This document shows positions 35,695-45,547 of a DNA stretch of 64,000 bases, piece after piece. Numbering within the stretch: the first letter of the stretch is position 1; the number at the start of each line of letters is the position of its first letter. The stretch is taken from positions 248,001-312,000 of the forward strand of contig NZ_CP017688.1 in NCBI RefSeq assembly GCF_001831475.1, written 5' to 3'. This stretch comes from Flavobacterium crassostreae (GTDB lineage: Bacteria > Bacteroidota > Bacteroidia > Flavobacteriales > Flavobacteriaceae). Under the pieces are notes generated by a model. That model did not search any database. It worked only from the letters and a program-made list of their open reading frames with translations, and was not told the DNA's origin. The position numbers were made by a program, and so were the translations under genes.

Positions 35695-36873
35695 TTAATA
35701 CACTTCGTATTTGTCTCCAAAATTAAATGTTAGCGAAAAACGCAAGGTATTTTCTAATGGGTTTGGCACTTTTGAAGCAGAGAACAAGTACGACACATCT
35801 ACTTTAACCACATTGTATTTAAACCCTGCTCCTAGAGAAAAATATTTTCTAGCTCCTTTTAATTGGTTTTCTGTAAAATAACCCGTGCGCAATGCAAAAG
35901 AATCTTGGTACATATATTCTGCACCAACAGCATAGGTAACCTCTTTTAACTCTTCGCCAAAGCCATCTGGTGCGTCACCCAAGGATTTGAAAACTCCAGA
36001 AACCCATCCAATGGAGCGGTAATCTTGGTTAGCAATCGTTCTGTCTTTAGTATCAACAACACCATCCGCATTTAAATCTACTCCAAATTGCGGCGTAGGA
36101 ACCAATAGTTTATTTAGTTCTACATTTACGGTTACTTTGTTGTAATCATCTAATATAAAATCAAATCCTGTTCCAAGTTTTAAATTTGCAGGCAAAAAAT
36201 TTCCGCTTATTTTATCGTTGTCATAGTTGATTTTTGGCCCTAAATTTTGGATATTAAATCCTGCTCGCCATCTTCCGTTAAAGTTGTTGTAATACACCTC
36301 TTCGGATTGATAAAAACCCGCCACATCAATCGCAAAGGAGTTTGCTGCCGAAGCATCTACATTTTCGGAAGCGATCTTGAGGTTGGATCTAATGTATCTT
36401 CCGGCTACTGCCATAGAAAATTTTTCGCTTAATTTCAAAGAATAAGAACCATCAAGAGCAAGTTCATTAGGTGATACTGTTCTAAATTGTTCGTCAGGAT
36501 TTTCGGTTTGTCTTAATTCTATGTCTCCAAATCCAAAAAAACGCAAACTCGTGGCAAAAGCACTTCGCTCACTTATTTTATTATAATAGGTAGCTTGCCC
36601 TAACGAAATATCGTTTGCTAAATCGGTTAAATATGGCGTGTAGCTTACCGAAAAACCTTGTTTATCCGTAGAAAAAGCATATTTTGCAGGGTTCCATTGT
36701 TGCGAAAAAGCATCTGCAGAGGTTGCTACCCCTATATCTGCCATACCTGCGGCTCTAGCATCTGCAGAGACCATCAAAAATGGGACGGCGGTTGTAATTA
36801 CTCTATTGTTTTCTTGTGCTTTTGCAAAAGTAAATGCAAATAAACAGCTTGTTAAAAGAATTAATTTCTTCAT
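35695..36873 (-). CDS. porV: T9SS outer-membrane shuttle protein PorV
   Basis: The 392-residue FadL-like barrel of the type IX secretion system (PorV/LptO) carries cargo with C-terminal domains from the SprA translocon to the PorU sortase. It has a signal peptide ending FAKAQ and the characteristic mature start RVITTAVPFLMVSADARAAGMADIGVATSADAFSQQWNPAKY. The final strand ends SLTFNFGDKYEVY. I chose ATG 36873 (MKKLILLTSCLF), because the nine codons upstream are not signal-like. It lies 40 bases after porU, as in F. johnsoniae. Confidence 0.95.
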   Translation of the reverse strand: MKKLILLTSCLFAFTFAKAQENNRVITTAVPFLMVSADARAAGMADIGVATSADAFSQQWNPAKYAFSTDKQGFSVSYTPYLTDLANDISLGQATYYNKISERSAFATSLRFFGFGDIELRQTENPDEQFRTVSPNELALDGSYSLKLSEKFSMAVAGRYIRSNLKIASENVDASAANSFAIDVAGFYQSEEVYYNNFNGRWRAGFNIQNLGPKINYDNDKISGNFLPANLKLGTGFDFILDDYNKVTVNVELNKLLVPTPQFGVDLNADGVVDTKDRTIANQDYRSIGWVSGVFKSLGDAPDGFGEELKEVTYAVGAEYMYQDSFALRTGYFTENQLKGARKYFSLGAGFKYNVVKVDVSYLFSASKVPNPLENTLRFSLTFNFGDKYEVY

Positions 36874-36913
36874 TTTTAAATTTAAAATTTTATTAAACAA
36901 CTATTATGTTTCA

Positions 36914-39900
36914 TTAAAGCAAGACTAATTTTTCTATTTTTTCGGCCTTTTTATTAGTCAGACTAGATTTTACGGTAAGTCGGTAAACATACACGCCTTT
37001 ACCCATTTTATTACCAAAATCATCCCGACCATCCCAAGTAATTTCTTTAGATAAAAACCCTTGCGTGGTTATTATTTGATTTTTTGTCCAAACTACTTTT
37101 CCGGTTATGGTCATAACTTGTATTTGCACGTTTAAGGGTTCGTATGGCCTGTTGTGGGTAAACCAAAACTCGGTGTAATTTACAAACGGATTGGGATAAT
37201 TCAATACGTGTGTTAAGGAAATGGTATCTTCGCCAACTACTACAAATTGAATTTCTACAACAACAGGATTGTTATAAACATCCCACGCTTTGAAGGACAA
37301 TGTATGCAATCCTGGAGCTAAATCACGCAGCGGAAAACGCAAACTCCCTTTGGTATAATCATCTAAATTGGTCTGATAATAATCATTTAAGATATAGGGA
37401 TTACTTACATCTCCATCTAAAACAGCTACTATATCATGCCCTATACCACTTGCGGTATTGATCCCATTTTCATCTTCAAGATATGCCACTATAAACGGCG
37501 AACTGTTGGTGACACCACCCGATACAAATGTTTCGTCGTTCATATATAACTTTACTTTGGGATTATTATTGTCTTGTGGTGCATTTTCATTTACACCACC
37601 TATTTTTATACTTAGATCAAATCCTGCAGTATCTTGTAATGTTTCTTGTTTTTTGGCATAAAAACTTATTTTTCCGGTATCCACAGGTATTTTTATATCT
37701 CTTGGCACAACAAGTCCAAATTCAAAAGAGCCATTCTTTACAGAAGCATTTCCTCTAAAGATGGTTTCCCCCAATGTTTTAAATTCTATCGGCGTGGTGG
37801 TACCATCATTATTCAAGGTGGTTCTTTTTATTATTTTATCAAAAATAGTGGCAGATAATACGCCGTTGTAATTGTTTAGCAAAATACCGTTTTGATCCGT
37901 TACCTCACCTGTTATTTTAATTTTGGCCAACGATTTAAAAATTTCTGTAGGTTGGTCCACAGGAACATCATTTACTTTAGTAAGCCTGATTTTTGGTTTT
38001 GCTATGGCTAATTTTAATGCTGGATCCCCAATGTAAAAAACCACGTTAGTGGAAGAATTAGGAGTGCTGTTTTTGGCAATTCGTAATGTTTCGGCAATAC
38101 TATACTCTGTGGCATCGTTATAACCAAATAATTTTTCAGTTAGCACGTCATTAAAATTCTCGGCATTGTACTGCCCTATTGAGCGCACTGTTGTAATCAT
38201 GGCTATCGCTCCTCCTTTAGGATTCCAATAGGTATATTCTCCTGCGGTAGGACGCAATGGGTTATCAAATCTAGAAAACTCACAAGTAATGGTCACAAAT
38301 AACGGATACTTGTACTGGTTGTTTAGGGTTTGTCCGTCTGATTTTTCCCATATCCGTTCGGAGGCCAAACCATCTTCTCCTCCGTGTCCTAAATAATTAA
38401 ACACCAAGGCGCCTTTTTCAAAAGCGTCAAACAAGTCTTTTCTTGCTTTAGGATACCGAAAACCTCCCGCAGAAGCTTCTTGCGTATACGCATCCAAAAA
38501 TATTTTATCTACATTAAAAAATGGTTTTTTGGAGGTTATCAAATCTGCTAACGTATTTTGTCTGGTTTGCAAATTAGAATCTGTTGTGTTATCGGAATCA
38601 TCCGAAATTATCACCAAATTGTTTCGCCAATTGCCATACGACTCTTTTTGATGGTACTCAATGACTTTGTTCACCATTGCTTCGGCTTGCGCAACACTAC
38701 TAACCAACATTCTACCTACAGCAATATCAATACCACCAAAATTATTGATTATATTTCCTTCGGAGGCATCCATCAGTCCATAAAAGTCATCCGAAGCAAA
38801 GGAGTTTTCTCCAGAAGAATTACTGTTTAAAGCATGGTAAATAGGGACTATATTGTTATTATTTAGTATTCGGTCTTTGTAATCATAGGAGGCATCTCCA
38901 AAAAGATTTACATATTTTATTTTTTTACCTAATGAAGAACCATTGTCATAAATGTATTTTATACAATTCCGGATTGCCGCAATATCTTGTTTTCCAGAAG
39001 AAAATTCTTGATAAATATTCTCCAAAGCCAATACCTTTACATTTAGATTACTATTTTTTCTATGAAAGTCTGCTAATTTTTCGGCAGGACTAACCAATGC
39101 TGCAGGAGTAACAATCAGATAGTCAATATCCTCAAAACTCCCTTGTTGGTTTTTAAAAATAGTTCCTTTTATATTTTGATTTACTACACGAGATCTACCA
39201 TCTTTCATGGGGGTATAAAAATCCGAATTATCAAGGGCAATGTATTTTTTGACGGCGCCTAGGTTTGCCTTAAAAGAAAAAACATCTTGATTTAAATTAA
39301 TCACTTTTTGCACATTATAGATGTCGGTCACATCCCAGACCTGAGAAATTTGACGCGCATTACCGATGGTATATTGTGCGGTTTCTAAAGAGCCTCTTGC
39401 TAAATCGTACTGAAACTGAAATTGTTTTCCAACACCTTGAAGCTTTCTTCTGGCTACCAATTGTATATAATCCAAATATCCTTTAGAACCTGGAACACCA
39501 TTGTTGTTGTACTTGATCTTAACTTTGGTGGTTTCGGCCCCTAAAAAAGAGGTGTTATTTGGCAAAGAACGACTATAGAAAACCGTTTGCGAGCCATAAA
39601 TTAGAGGCGGAAAAGGAAAGCCCCCTAAATCCGTTCCATTGGCACTGATCTGAAAATCTGTAAAAGTATATGCCGCCGAGGCCACAACCAGCTTTATCTT
39701 TACTGGAATTGTTGGATCCAAATTAGGAAAATTAAAACTAAACTCTTGCTCTTTATTAATATCAAAAGCCGCACCAAACCATTGCCTACCTAAATGGCCG
39801 ATATTGGTTTTGTCTTCTTCATAAAACTGGTAATCATCAAAAGAAGTAATCTCTAAAGTACTTGCCTCTGTAGGCAAGACCATCTCTGCAATGCGCTTGC

Positions 39901-40756
39901 CTGGATCCCCAGAAGTAGTTACATAATAGTAAGACCTGTTGCTATACAAATTAATACTCGTTTGACTCTCTTCATTCCAAGTATCTACTCCTTCTGCATA
40001 AAATAAAATATAGTCTTCGGCATCAAAAACACCGTCTGCTTCTCCAACAACCTGAATGGCATTTTCTGCCAAATCATTAGGATACGAAATCCCATTAGTG
40101 AGCGGCAACATCCTGCCTCCGTTACCAAAAATTTTAATTCTTTTGGGATCGGTAGCATTCAAATCCATCCCTAATCCTTGCAAAAAACTTTTAGAGATTT
40201 TATAAACACCCGATTTTTCAACATAAAAACGGTACCAATCCTGGTTAGCAAGAACGGAATTACGAATACCACTTTGGGATCTATCCGTAAAATTATTGGA
40301 CTTGCTATACGCTGGATTATTAGAAATTACAGAATAGGTAAAAGAAGTAATTCTTTGAAAGCTACCCTCTCTTTTGATAATAGGACTAATTGACAAAAAA
40401 GAGTGCGACTGACCTCTTGAAGTAGTATTGGATACGATAGGCAATACCTCTGAAGGCAAATTGGCAACAGACAAATCTCCTAATGCACTAGCAGGCAACG
40501 ACTCATACACCACGTTAGTAAGCACTACACCGTTGGTCGTTAAGGGATAAGAACTAATCAGATTGGTAGTAAAAAAAACTTTTTTTTGATCCGAATCATA
40601 GTAATATGCTTTCCCTGAAAAATACGGAACAGTAAAACTCGAAGCACCAGAAGGGGTCTTGTTGTTTTCTAACCAGTTAATCTGCACGTGTATCGGGGAC
40701 TGAGCCTGCGAAATAAAACAAATGAGTAAGGTAAAAAGTAGCAGTAATTTTCTCAT
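36914..40756 (-). CDS. porU: T9SS sortase PorU (C25 peptidase)
   Basis: The 1280-residue protein is the gingipain-family (C25) peptidase that removes the C-terminal sorting domain of T9SS cargo and attaches it to surface lipid. The signal peptide ends ISQAQ. The C25 domain has its catalytic His in FNYLGHGGEDGL and catalytic Cys in FVTITCEFSRFDNP. The last about 95 residues form a T9SS-type C-terminal domain (LNYPNPFVNYTEFWF, then GKGVYVYRLTVKSS). PorU itself retains this domain and is part of the attachment complex with PorV. The gene is divergent from gldJ. Confidence 0.95.
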   Translation of the reverse strand: MRKLLLLFTLLICFISQAQSPIHVQINWLENNKTPSGASSFTVPYFSGKAYYYDSDQKKVFFTTNLISSYPLTTNGVVLTNVVYESLPASALGDLSVANLPSEVLPIVSNTTSRGQSHSFLSISPIIKREGSFQRITSFTYSVISNNPAYSKSNNFTDRSQSGIRNSVLANQDWYRFYVEKSGVYKISKSFLQGLGMDLNATDPKRIKIFGNGGRMLPLTNGISYPNDLAENAIQVVGEADGVFDAEDYILFYAEGVDTWNEESQTSINLYSNRSYYYVTTSGDPGKRIAEMVLPTEASTLEITSFDDYQFYEEDKTNIGHLGRQWFGAAFDINKEQEFSFNFPNLDPTIPVKIKLVVASAAYTFTDFQISANGTDLGGFPFPPLIYGSQTVFYSRSLPNNTSFLGAETTKVKIKYNNNGVPGSKGYLDYIQLVARRKLQGVGKQFQFQYDLARGSLETAQYTIGNARQISQVWDVTDIYNVQKVINLNQDVFSFKANLGAVKKYIALDNSDFYTPMKDGRSRVVNQNIKGTIFKNQQGSFEDIDYLIVTPAALVSPAEKLADFHRKNSNLNVKVLALENIYQEFSSGKQDIAAIRNCIKYIYDNGSSLGKKIKYVNLFGDASYDYKDRILNNNNIVPIYHALNSNSSGENSFASDDFYGLMDASEGNIINNFGGIDIAVGRMLVSSVAQAEAMVNKVIEYHQKESYGNWRNNLVIISDDSDNTTDSNLQTRQNTLADLITSKKPFFNVDKIFLDAYTQEASAGGFRYPKARKDLFDAFEKGALVFNYLGHGGEDGLASERIWEKSDGQTLNNQYKYPLFVTITCEFSRFDNPLRPTAGEYTYWNPKGGAIAMITTVRSIGQYNAENFNDVLTEKLFGYNDATEYSIAETLRIAKNSTPNSSTNVVFYIGDPALKLAIAKPKIRLTKVNDVPVDQPTEIFKSLAKIKITGEVTDQNGILLNNYNGVLSATIFDKIIKRTTLNNDGTTTPIEFKTLGETIFRGNASVKNGSFEFGLVVPRDIKIPVDTGKISFYAKKQETLQDTAGFDLSIKIGGVNENAPQDNNNPKVKLYMNDETFVSGGVTNSSPFIVAYLEDENGINTASGIGHDIVAVLDGDVSNPYILNDYYQTNLDDYTKGSLRFPLRDLAPGLHTLSFKAWDVYNNPVVVEIQFVVVGEDTISLTHVLNYPNPFVNYTEFWFTHNRPYEPLNVQIQVMTITGKVVWTKNQIITTQGFLSKEITWDGRDDFGNKMGKGVYVYRLTVKSSLTNKKAEKIEKLVLL

Positions 40757-40964
40757 TGTTATTTCTTTAAAGTGGTTGTTTTACACTAAATGTATGCAAA
40801 AATAAATTAATTAGTATAAAACTAAATAATAAATTGTATAATTTTGCGTTTGAAATATAGAATTCACCCTTGAATTTTCGAAGCAGTAAAATTATTTAAA
40901 TTGGTATTGCCTATTAATTGTTAATTATTATATTGCAACACCAAATCATTACCTTTAAAATATT

Positions 40965-42641
40965 ATGAAAGTAAACAAATTTATGACCTTAAGATTAATG
41001 TTATCCACGATAATGGTCTTAGGTTTTGCTAGTTGTAGCAAAAAATCTAGTTCAAGCAACACCTCAAGAGCTACAGGTTGGAATGTAAATGGCAAAAAAA
41101 CTTCTGGTAAACAAGAGGCTGGTCCGGGTCTAGTTTTTGTAGAAGGAGGAACTTTTACAATGGGTAAAGTACAAGATGACGTAATGCACGACTGGAACAA
41201 TACTCCAACACAGCAACACGTACAGTCTTTTTATATGGACGAAACCGAAGTAACCAACTTTATGTATCTAGAATACCTAGATTGGCTAAAAAGTGTTTTT
41301 CCTCCAAGCGAAGAAAGCTACAAGCATATTTATGAAGGAGCCTCTCCAGATACTTTAGTATGGAGAAATAGATTAGGATATAACGAAACAATGACCAATA
41401 ACTACTTAAGACATCCTGCATACGCAAACTACCCAGTTGTAGGCGTAAACTGGATTCAAGCAGTAGAGTTTAGCAAATGGAGAACAGACCGTGTTAACGA
41501 GGCAATATTAGAGAAAAAAGGCTATTTGAAAAAAGACGCTAAAAGCAATGATGTAACTGCAGAAAGCTCTTTCAGCACTGAGACTTATTTAATCTCTCCA
41601 ACTTCTACCTACGGAGGAAACGAAGAACTTGTTTTAAAGAAAACCGACAAAAGAAAAAAACCAAAAACAAGCAAAGACGGCGCAGTTGAAGAAGAAAAAA
41701 ACGTGTACGCACAACGTTCTTCTGGCGTAGTATTGCCAGAATACAGACTTCCAACAGAAGCAGAATGGGAATATGCAGCAGCTGCAGATGTAGGTCAAAG
41801 AGAATACAATATTTATAAAGGACAAAAGAAATATCCTTGGTCCGGAAGCTACACTCGTTCTGGAAAAAGACAATCAAAAGGAGACCAACTAGCCAACTTC
41901 AAACAAGGTAATGGAGATTATGGAGGTATTGCAGGATGGTCTGATGATGGTGCCGATATTACTAATGAAGTAAAAAAATATCCAGCAAATGACTTTGGTT
42001 TATACGACATGGCTGGTAACGTTGCAGAATGGGTTGCGGATGTTTACAGACCAATTGTAGATAATGAAGCAAATGACTTTAACTACTTTAGAGGAAACCG
42101 CTATTCTAAAAACAAAATGGGTAAAGATGGTAAAGTAGAGATTGTTACTCTAGAGACCATGAAAAAAGACACCCTAAGTAATGGTAAAGTAATTGTAAGA
42201 TCTTTCCCTGGTCAAATAGCACAAGTTCCTGTTGACGAAAACGAAACCTATTTAAGACAAAACTTTGACAAAAGCGACAACATCAACTACAGAGATGGAG
42301 ACAAACAATCTTCTAAATACTATGATTTTGGAATGTCTGAATCTAACAATGATGACGAAAGCGCTACCAAAAAAATGTACAACTCTCCTAAACACAATGT
42401 TACTACAGATAGTTTAGGATTGATGGTTCGAAAATATGATAAATCTAGCAAAAGGACTACACTTATCAATGACGACGTTAGGGTTTACAAAGGAGGATCC
42501 TGGAGAGACAGAGCCTATTGGTTAGATCCAGCACAAAGAAGATACCTTCCGCAAGATATGGCTACAGATTACATCGGATTTAGATGTGCCATGTCAAGAG
42601 TTGGACCAAAATCTGACAAAAAAAGATCCCCACGAAATTAA
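40965..42641 (+). CDS. gldJ: Gliding motility lipoprotein GldJ
   Basis: The 558-residue protein has a lipobox GFASC (Cys24). Its formylglycine-generating-enzyme/sulfatase-modifying fold begins PGLVFVEGGTFTMGKVQDD, contains YRLPTEAEWEYAAAA and YDMAGNVAEWVADVY, and ends VYKGGSWRDRAYW...YIGFRCAM. GldJ is essential for gliding and T9SS function in F. johnsoniae and forms part of the helical track; its short C-terminal tail is needed for gliding. The neighbouring divergent porU-porV is the same arrangement as in F. johnsoniae (gldJ-porU-porV). A terminator follows. Confidence 0.96.
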   Translation: MKVNKFMTLRLMLSTIMVLGFASCSKKSSSSNTSRATGWNVNGKKTSGKQEAGPGLVFVEGGTFTMGKVQDDVMHDWNNTPTQQHVQSFYMDETEVTNFMYLEYLDWLKSVFPPSEESYKHIYEGASPDTLVWRNRLGYNETMTNNYLRHPAYANYPVVGVNWIQAVEFSKWRTDRVNEAILEKKGYLKKDAKSNDVTAESSFSTETYLISPTSTYGGNEELVLKKTDKRKKPKTSKDGAVEEEKNVYAQRSSGVVLPEYRLPTEAEWEYAAAADVGQREYNIYKGQKKYPWSGSYTRSGKRQSKGDQLANFKQGNGDYGGIAGWSDDGADITNEVKKYPANDFGLYDMAGNVAEWVADVYRPIVDNEANDFNYFRGNRYSKNKMGKDGKVEIVTLETMKKDTLSNGKVIVRSFPGQIAQVPVDENETYLRQNFDKSDNINYRDGDKQSSKYYDFGMSESNNDDESATKKMYNSPKHNVTTDSLGLMVRKYDKSSKRTTLINDDVRVYKGGSWRDRAYWLDPAQRRYLPQDMATDYIGFRCAMSRVGPKSDKKRSPRN

Positions 42642-42663
42642 AACAATAGAATAACCCCTATTT

Positions 42664-42693
42664 AACAACAGCCCTTTGATTAGGGCTGTTGTT
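42664..42693 (+). terminator. Terminator of gldJ
   Basis: AACAACAGCCCT pairs with AGGGCTGTTGTT around a six-base loop, followed by ATTTT. It lies 23 bases after the gldJ stop and about 17 before murF. Confidence 0.8.
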
Positions 42694-42710
42694 ATTTTAA
42701 CCCTTTTTTG

Positions 42711-43997
42711 ATGGATACAAATCACATTCATGAGTTATTTTTAAAATGCAAATCCGTTTCCATAGACACCCGGAAAATTGAAGTCAATTCCTTATTTATA
42801 GCTATAAAAGGAATTCATTTTGACGCCAATACTTTTGCAGAAGAAGCACTAAATAAAGGTGCAAAATACGTACTAATTGATAATAAAGACTATTACATTG
42901 ATGCGCGTACAATTTTAGTAAAAGACAGCCTAATAGCGCTGCAAGAATTAGCCAAATACCATAGAGACTACCTAAAACTCCCCATCATAGCCTTAACAGG
43001 AAGTAACGGAAAAACCACCACAAAAGAACTTTTATACACTGTGCTTTCAAAAAAATTTCGGACTGTAGCAACACTCGGAAATCTAAACAACCATATTGGA
43101 GTTCCCCTAACACTACTATCTTTCAACTCAGAGACCGAAATCGGCATTGTTGAAATGGGCGCTAACCATAAAAAAGAAATTGCCTTTTTATGCGAATTAG
43201 CTACTCCAGATTATGGCTACATTACTAATTTTGGCAAGGCACATTTAGAAGGCTTTGGTGGCGAAGCAGGTGTAATTGAAGGTAAAAGCGAAATGTATAG
43301 CTATTTAGCTAAGAATAAAAAAATGGTTTTTTTAAATCTAGACGATCCCATTCAGGTTGAGAAAACAAAGTCCATCCAAAGTTACTGCTTTGGAACCAAC
43401 AATACTACCGCCGATATAAACCTACTAGAGATTCACGCTGCTCCTTTTGTAACAATCAAATATAGCAACCATACCATAAAAACACAATTAATCGGCCTCT
43501 ACAACGCCTATAATATTGCCGCAGCAATAAGTATAGGTACTTACTTTAAAATAACAGCAACGAGCATTCAGGAAGCTCTAGAAACATACACACCCAACAA
43601 TAACCGGTCCCAGCTAATCCCTAAAGGCAGCAATCAAATTATACTAGATGCCTACAACGCTAACCCTAGCAGCATGGTAGTGGCAGTGGCAAATTTCTTA
43701 CAACTAGACACTACAAATAAGTTTCTAATTTTAGGTGATATGTTTGAACTCGGGACCCAAAGCAAAGAAGAACACCAAGCCTTAGTAGACTCTCTTTTAG
43801 GCAACACGGAAGTTACGTGTTTTTTTATAGGCGAAGCTTTTTACGATTGTAAAACCAACGTACCACATTTTGTATTTTACAAATCTTTTGAGGATTTTAA
43901 AAGCTACCTAAAGAAAGGCAAAATCACCAACGCTAATCTATTGATCAAAGGATCTAGAGGCATGGCATTAGAACGAACTTTAGAATACCTGAATTAA
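42711..43997 (+). CDS. murF: UDP-MurNAc-tripeptide D-alanyl-D-alanine ligase
   Basis: This 428-residue Mur ligase adds D-Ala-D-Ala in the last cytoplasmic step of the peptidoglycan precursor pathway. It shows the N-terminal VSIDTRKIEVNSLFIAIKG substrate domain, the ATP-binding LTGSNGKTTTKELL at about 98-111, GNLNNHIGVPLTLL, and the C-terminal ILGDMFELG and ILDAYNANPSSM segments. I chose ATG 42711; a TTG lies just in front in frame. A strong terminator follows. Confidence 0.95.
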   Translation: MDTNHIHELFLKCKSVSIDTRKIEVNSLFIAIKGIHFDANTFAEEALNKGAKYVLIDNKDYYIDARTILVKDSLIALQELAKYHRDYLKLPIIALTGSNGKTTTKELLYTVLSKKFRTVATLGNLNNHIGVPLTLLSFNSETEIGIVEMGANHKKEIAFLCELATPDYGYITNFGKAHLEGFGGEAGVIEGKSEMYSYLAKNKKMVFLNLDDPIQVEKTKSIQSYCFGTNNTTADINLLEIHAAPFVTIKYSNHTIKTQLIGLYNAYNIAAAISIGTYFKITATSIQEALETYTPNNNRSQLIPKGSNQIILDAYNANPSSMVVAVANFLQLDTTNKFLILGDMFELGTQSKEEHQALVDSLLGNTEVTCFFIGEAFYDCKTNVPHFVFYKSFEDFKSYLKKGKITNANLLIKGSRGMALERTLEYLN

Positions 43998-44016
43998 AGC
44001 AATCTGAATTAAAATG

Positions 44017-44051
44017 AAAAAGCCATCAAAATTTAATTTTGATGGCTTTTT
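44017..44051. terminator. Terminator of murF
   Basis: A 17-base perfect inverted repeat, AAAAAGCCATCAAAATT against its complement, is separated by one base (the loop opens in practice), with T-rich sequence after. It lies about 20 bases after the murF stop. Confidence 0.88.
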
Positions 44052-44074
44052 CATTTTTAAAATATTTTTTAAAA

Positions 44075-44102
44075 AAAACTCCAAAATAAATTTTGGAGTT
44101 TT
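44075..44102 (-). terminator. Terminator of the tRNA-Val gene
   Basis: AAAACTCCAAAA pairs with TTTTGGAGTTTT around TAAA. On the minus strand a run of T follows. It lies eight bases after the 3' end of the tRNA. Confidence 0.85.
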
Positions 44103-44110
44103 GATTTTGT

Positions 44111-44184
44111 GGGCGATGAGGGGTTCGAACCCCCGACCCCCTCGGTGTAAACGAGGTGCTCTGAACCAGCTGAGCTAATCGCCC
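44111..44184 (-). tRNA. tRNA-Val (anticodon UAC)
   Basis: The 74-base minus-strand cloverleaf starts with acceptor arm GGGCGAT, which pairs with ATCGCCC. The D arm is GCTC...GAGC. The anticodon stem CCTCG/CGAGG has loop TTTACAC, giving anticodon TAC. The T arm GGGGG-TTCGAAC-CCCTC is complete. CCA is not encoded. It is a lone tRNA between murF and folC. Confidence 0.95.
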
Positions 44185-44271
44185 TAATGCAACTTAGTTG
44201 TTTTCATTTCCTTATTGCGAGTGCAAATATAAGACTGTTTTTTGAATATACAAGCATAAAACTAAAAAATT

Positions 44272-45492
44272 TTATAAAATTTCTGCAACCACAAAAGTAC
44301 TCCCTCCTATATATATAAAATCTTCTTTATCCGCCCTAGCATTTGCCGCAGCATAAGCATTTGCAACAGAATCATATACACCTCCAAACAAGCCATATCT
44401 ACGTGCTTTTTGAGATAAAACTACTGCTTCTAAGCCACGCGGATTATTTGGTTTAGAAAAATAATAAATTGCATCCGTTGGAAGTATCGGAAGTATTTCA
44501 TCTAAATTTTTGTCCTGAACCACACCAAAAACAACATGTAGTTGTTTAAAGTTTTCTTTCTGAACTTGATTAAAAACAAGTTCTAGGCCATTTTTATTAT
44601 GTGCTGTATCTGCAATTACTTTTGGCTGGGATTGAAGTTGCTGCCACCTCCCTTGCAAAGAGGTATTTTGAACCACTTTTAAGAGTCCTTTTTTTATAGA
44701 AGTATCGGATACAACAAATTTATTTTGCTGGTTTATAATTGCAAGAGTTTGCAAAACTGTTTTTATGTTATTAACCTGATAATCTCCTAATAAATCCGAT
44801 GGCAATGTTTGAGCAATGGTATCTGCCGCAAAATAGATTGCTGCTTGTTTTTCTTGTGCTACCGATTGAAAAACTTTTTTAGTCTCCAGAGTGTACTCTC
44901 CAATTACCACTGCTGTGTTGGGCTTTATAATACCTGCTTTTTCTTGCGCAATTACAGCCAAGGTATTTCCTAAAAACTGGGTATGATCCAAGCCAATATT
45001 CGTAATTACAGAAACTAATGGAGTTATCGTGTTTGTGGCATCTAGTCTACCTCCCATACCAACTTCTATTATGGCAATATCTACTGCTTCTTTCAAAAAA
45101 TAATCCAAAGCTAGACCAACGCTCATTTCAAAAAAACTAAGATCATTGGCTTCAAAAAAACGTTGGTTTTCATGGATAAAACTACATACAAAATCCTCAG
45201 AAATAACCTTTCCATTTATTCGTATTCGTTCTCTAAAATCTTTTAAATGTGGAGAGGTATAAAGTCCCACCTTATAGCCTGCCTCTTGCAGTACAGAAGC
45301 CAACATGTGCGAGGTGGATCCTTTACCATTGGTGCCTGCCACATGAATAAATGGCATGGCTTTGTCTGGATTTTTTAAGTGGTCCATCCACAAATACGTG
45401 TTGGATAAATCTTTTTTATAAGCCGAAGCTCCCTGAAGCTGATACATAGGAAGTTGCTGGAACATCCAATTTATAGTTTCTTGGTAATTCAT
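44272..45492 (-). CDS. folC: Bifunctional folylpolyglutamate synthase/dihydrofolate synthase
   Basis: This 406-residue Mur-ligase-like enzyme adds glutamate to dihydropteroate and folates. The ATP loop HVAGTNGKGSTSHML lies at about residues 50-64, followed by GLYTSPHLKDFRERI and EVGMGGRLDATN. The C-terminal part has VIADTAHNKNGLEL. It is last in the exbB-exbD-tonB-folC minus-strand run, 55 bases after tonB, so co-transcription is plausible. Confidence 0.94.
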   Translation of the reverse strand: MNYQETINWMFQQLPMYQLQGASAYKKDLSNTYLWMDHLKNPDKAMPFIHVAGTNGKGSTSHMLASVLQEAGYKVGLYTSPHLKDFRERIRINGKVISEDFVCSFIHENQRFFEANDLSFFEMSVGLALDYFLKEAVDIAIIEVGMGGRLDATNTITPLVSVITNIGLDHTQFLGNTLAVIAQEKAGIIKPNTAVVIGEYTLETKKVFQSVAQEKQAAIYFAADTIAQTLPSDLLGDYQVNNIKTVLQTLAIINQQNKFVVSDTSIKKGLLKVVQNTSLQGRWQQLQSQPKVIADTAHNKNGLELVFNQVQKENFKQLHVVFGVVQDKNLDEILPILPTDAIYYFSKPNNPRGLEAVVLSQKARRYGLFGGVYDSVANAYAAANARADKEDFIYIGGSTFVVAEIL

Positions 45493-45547
45493 TTGGTACT
45501 AATTAAATTATAGAATAAAGCATGGAGCTATACGTTTAGAAAAAAAC

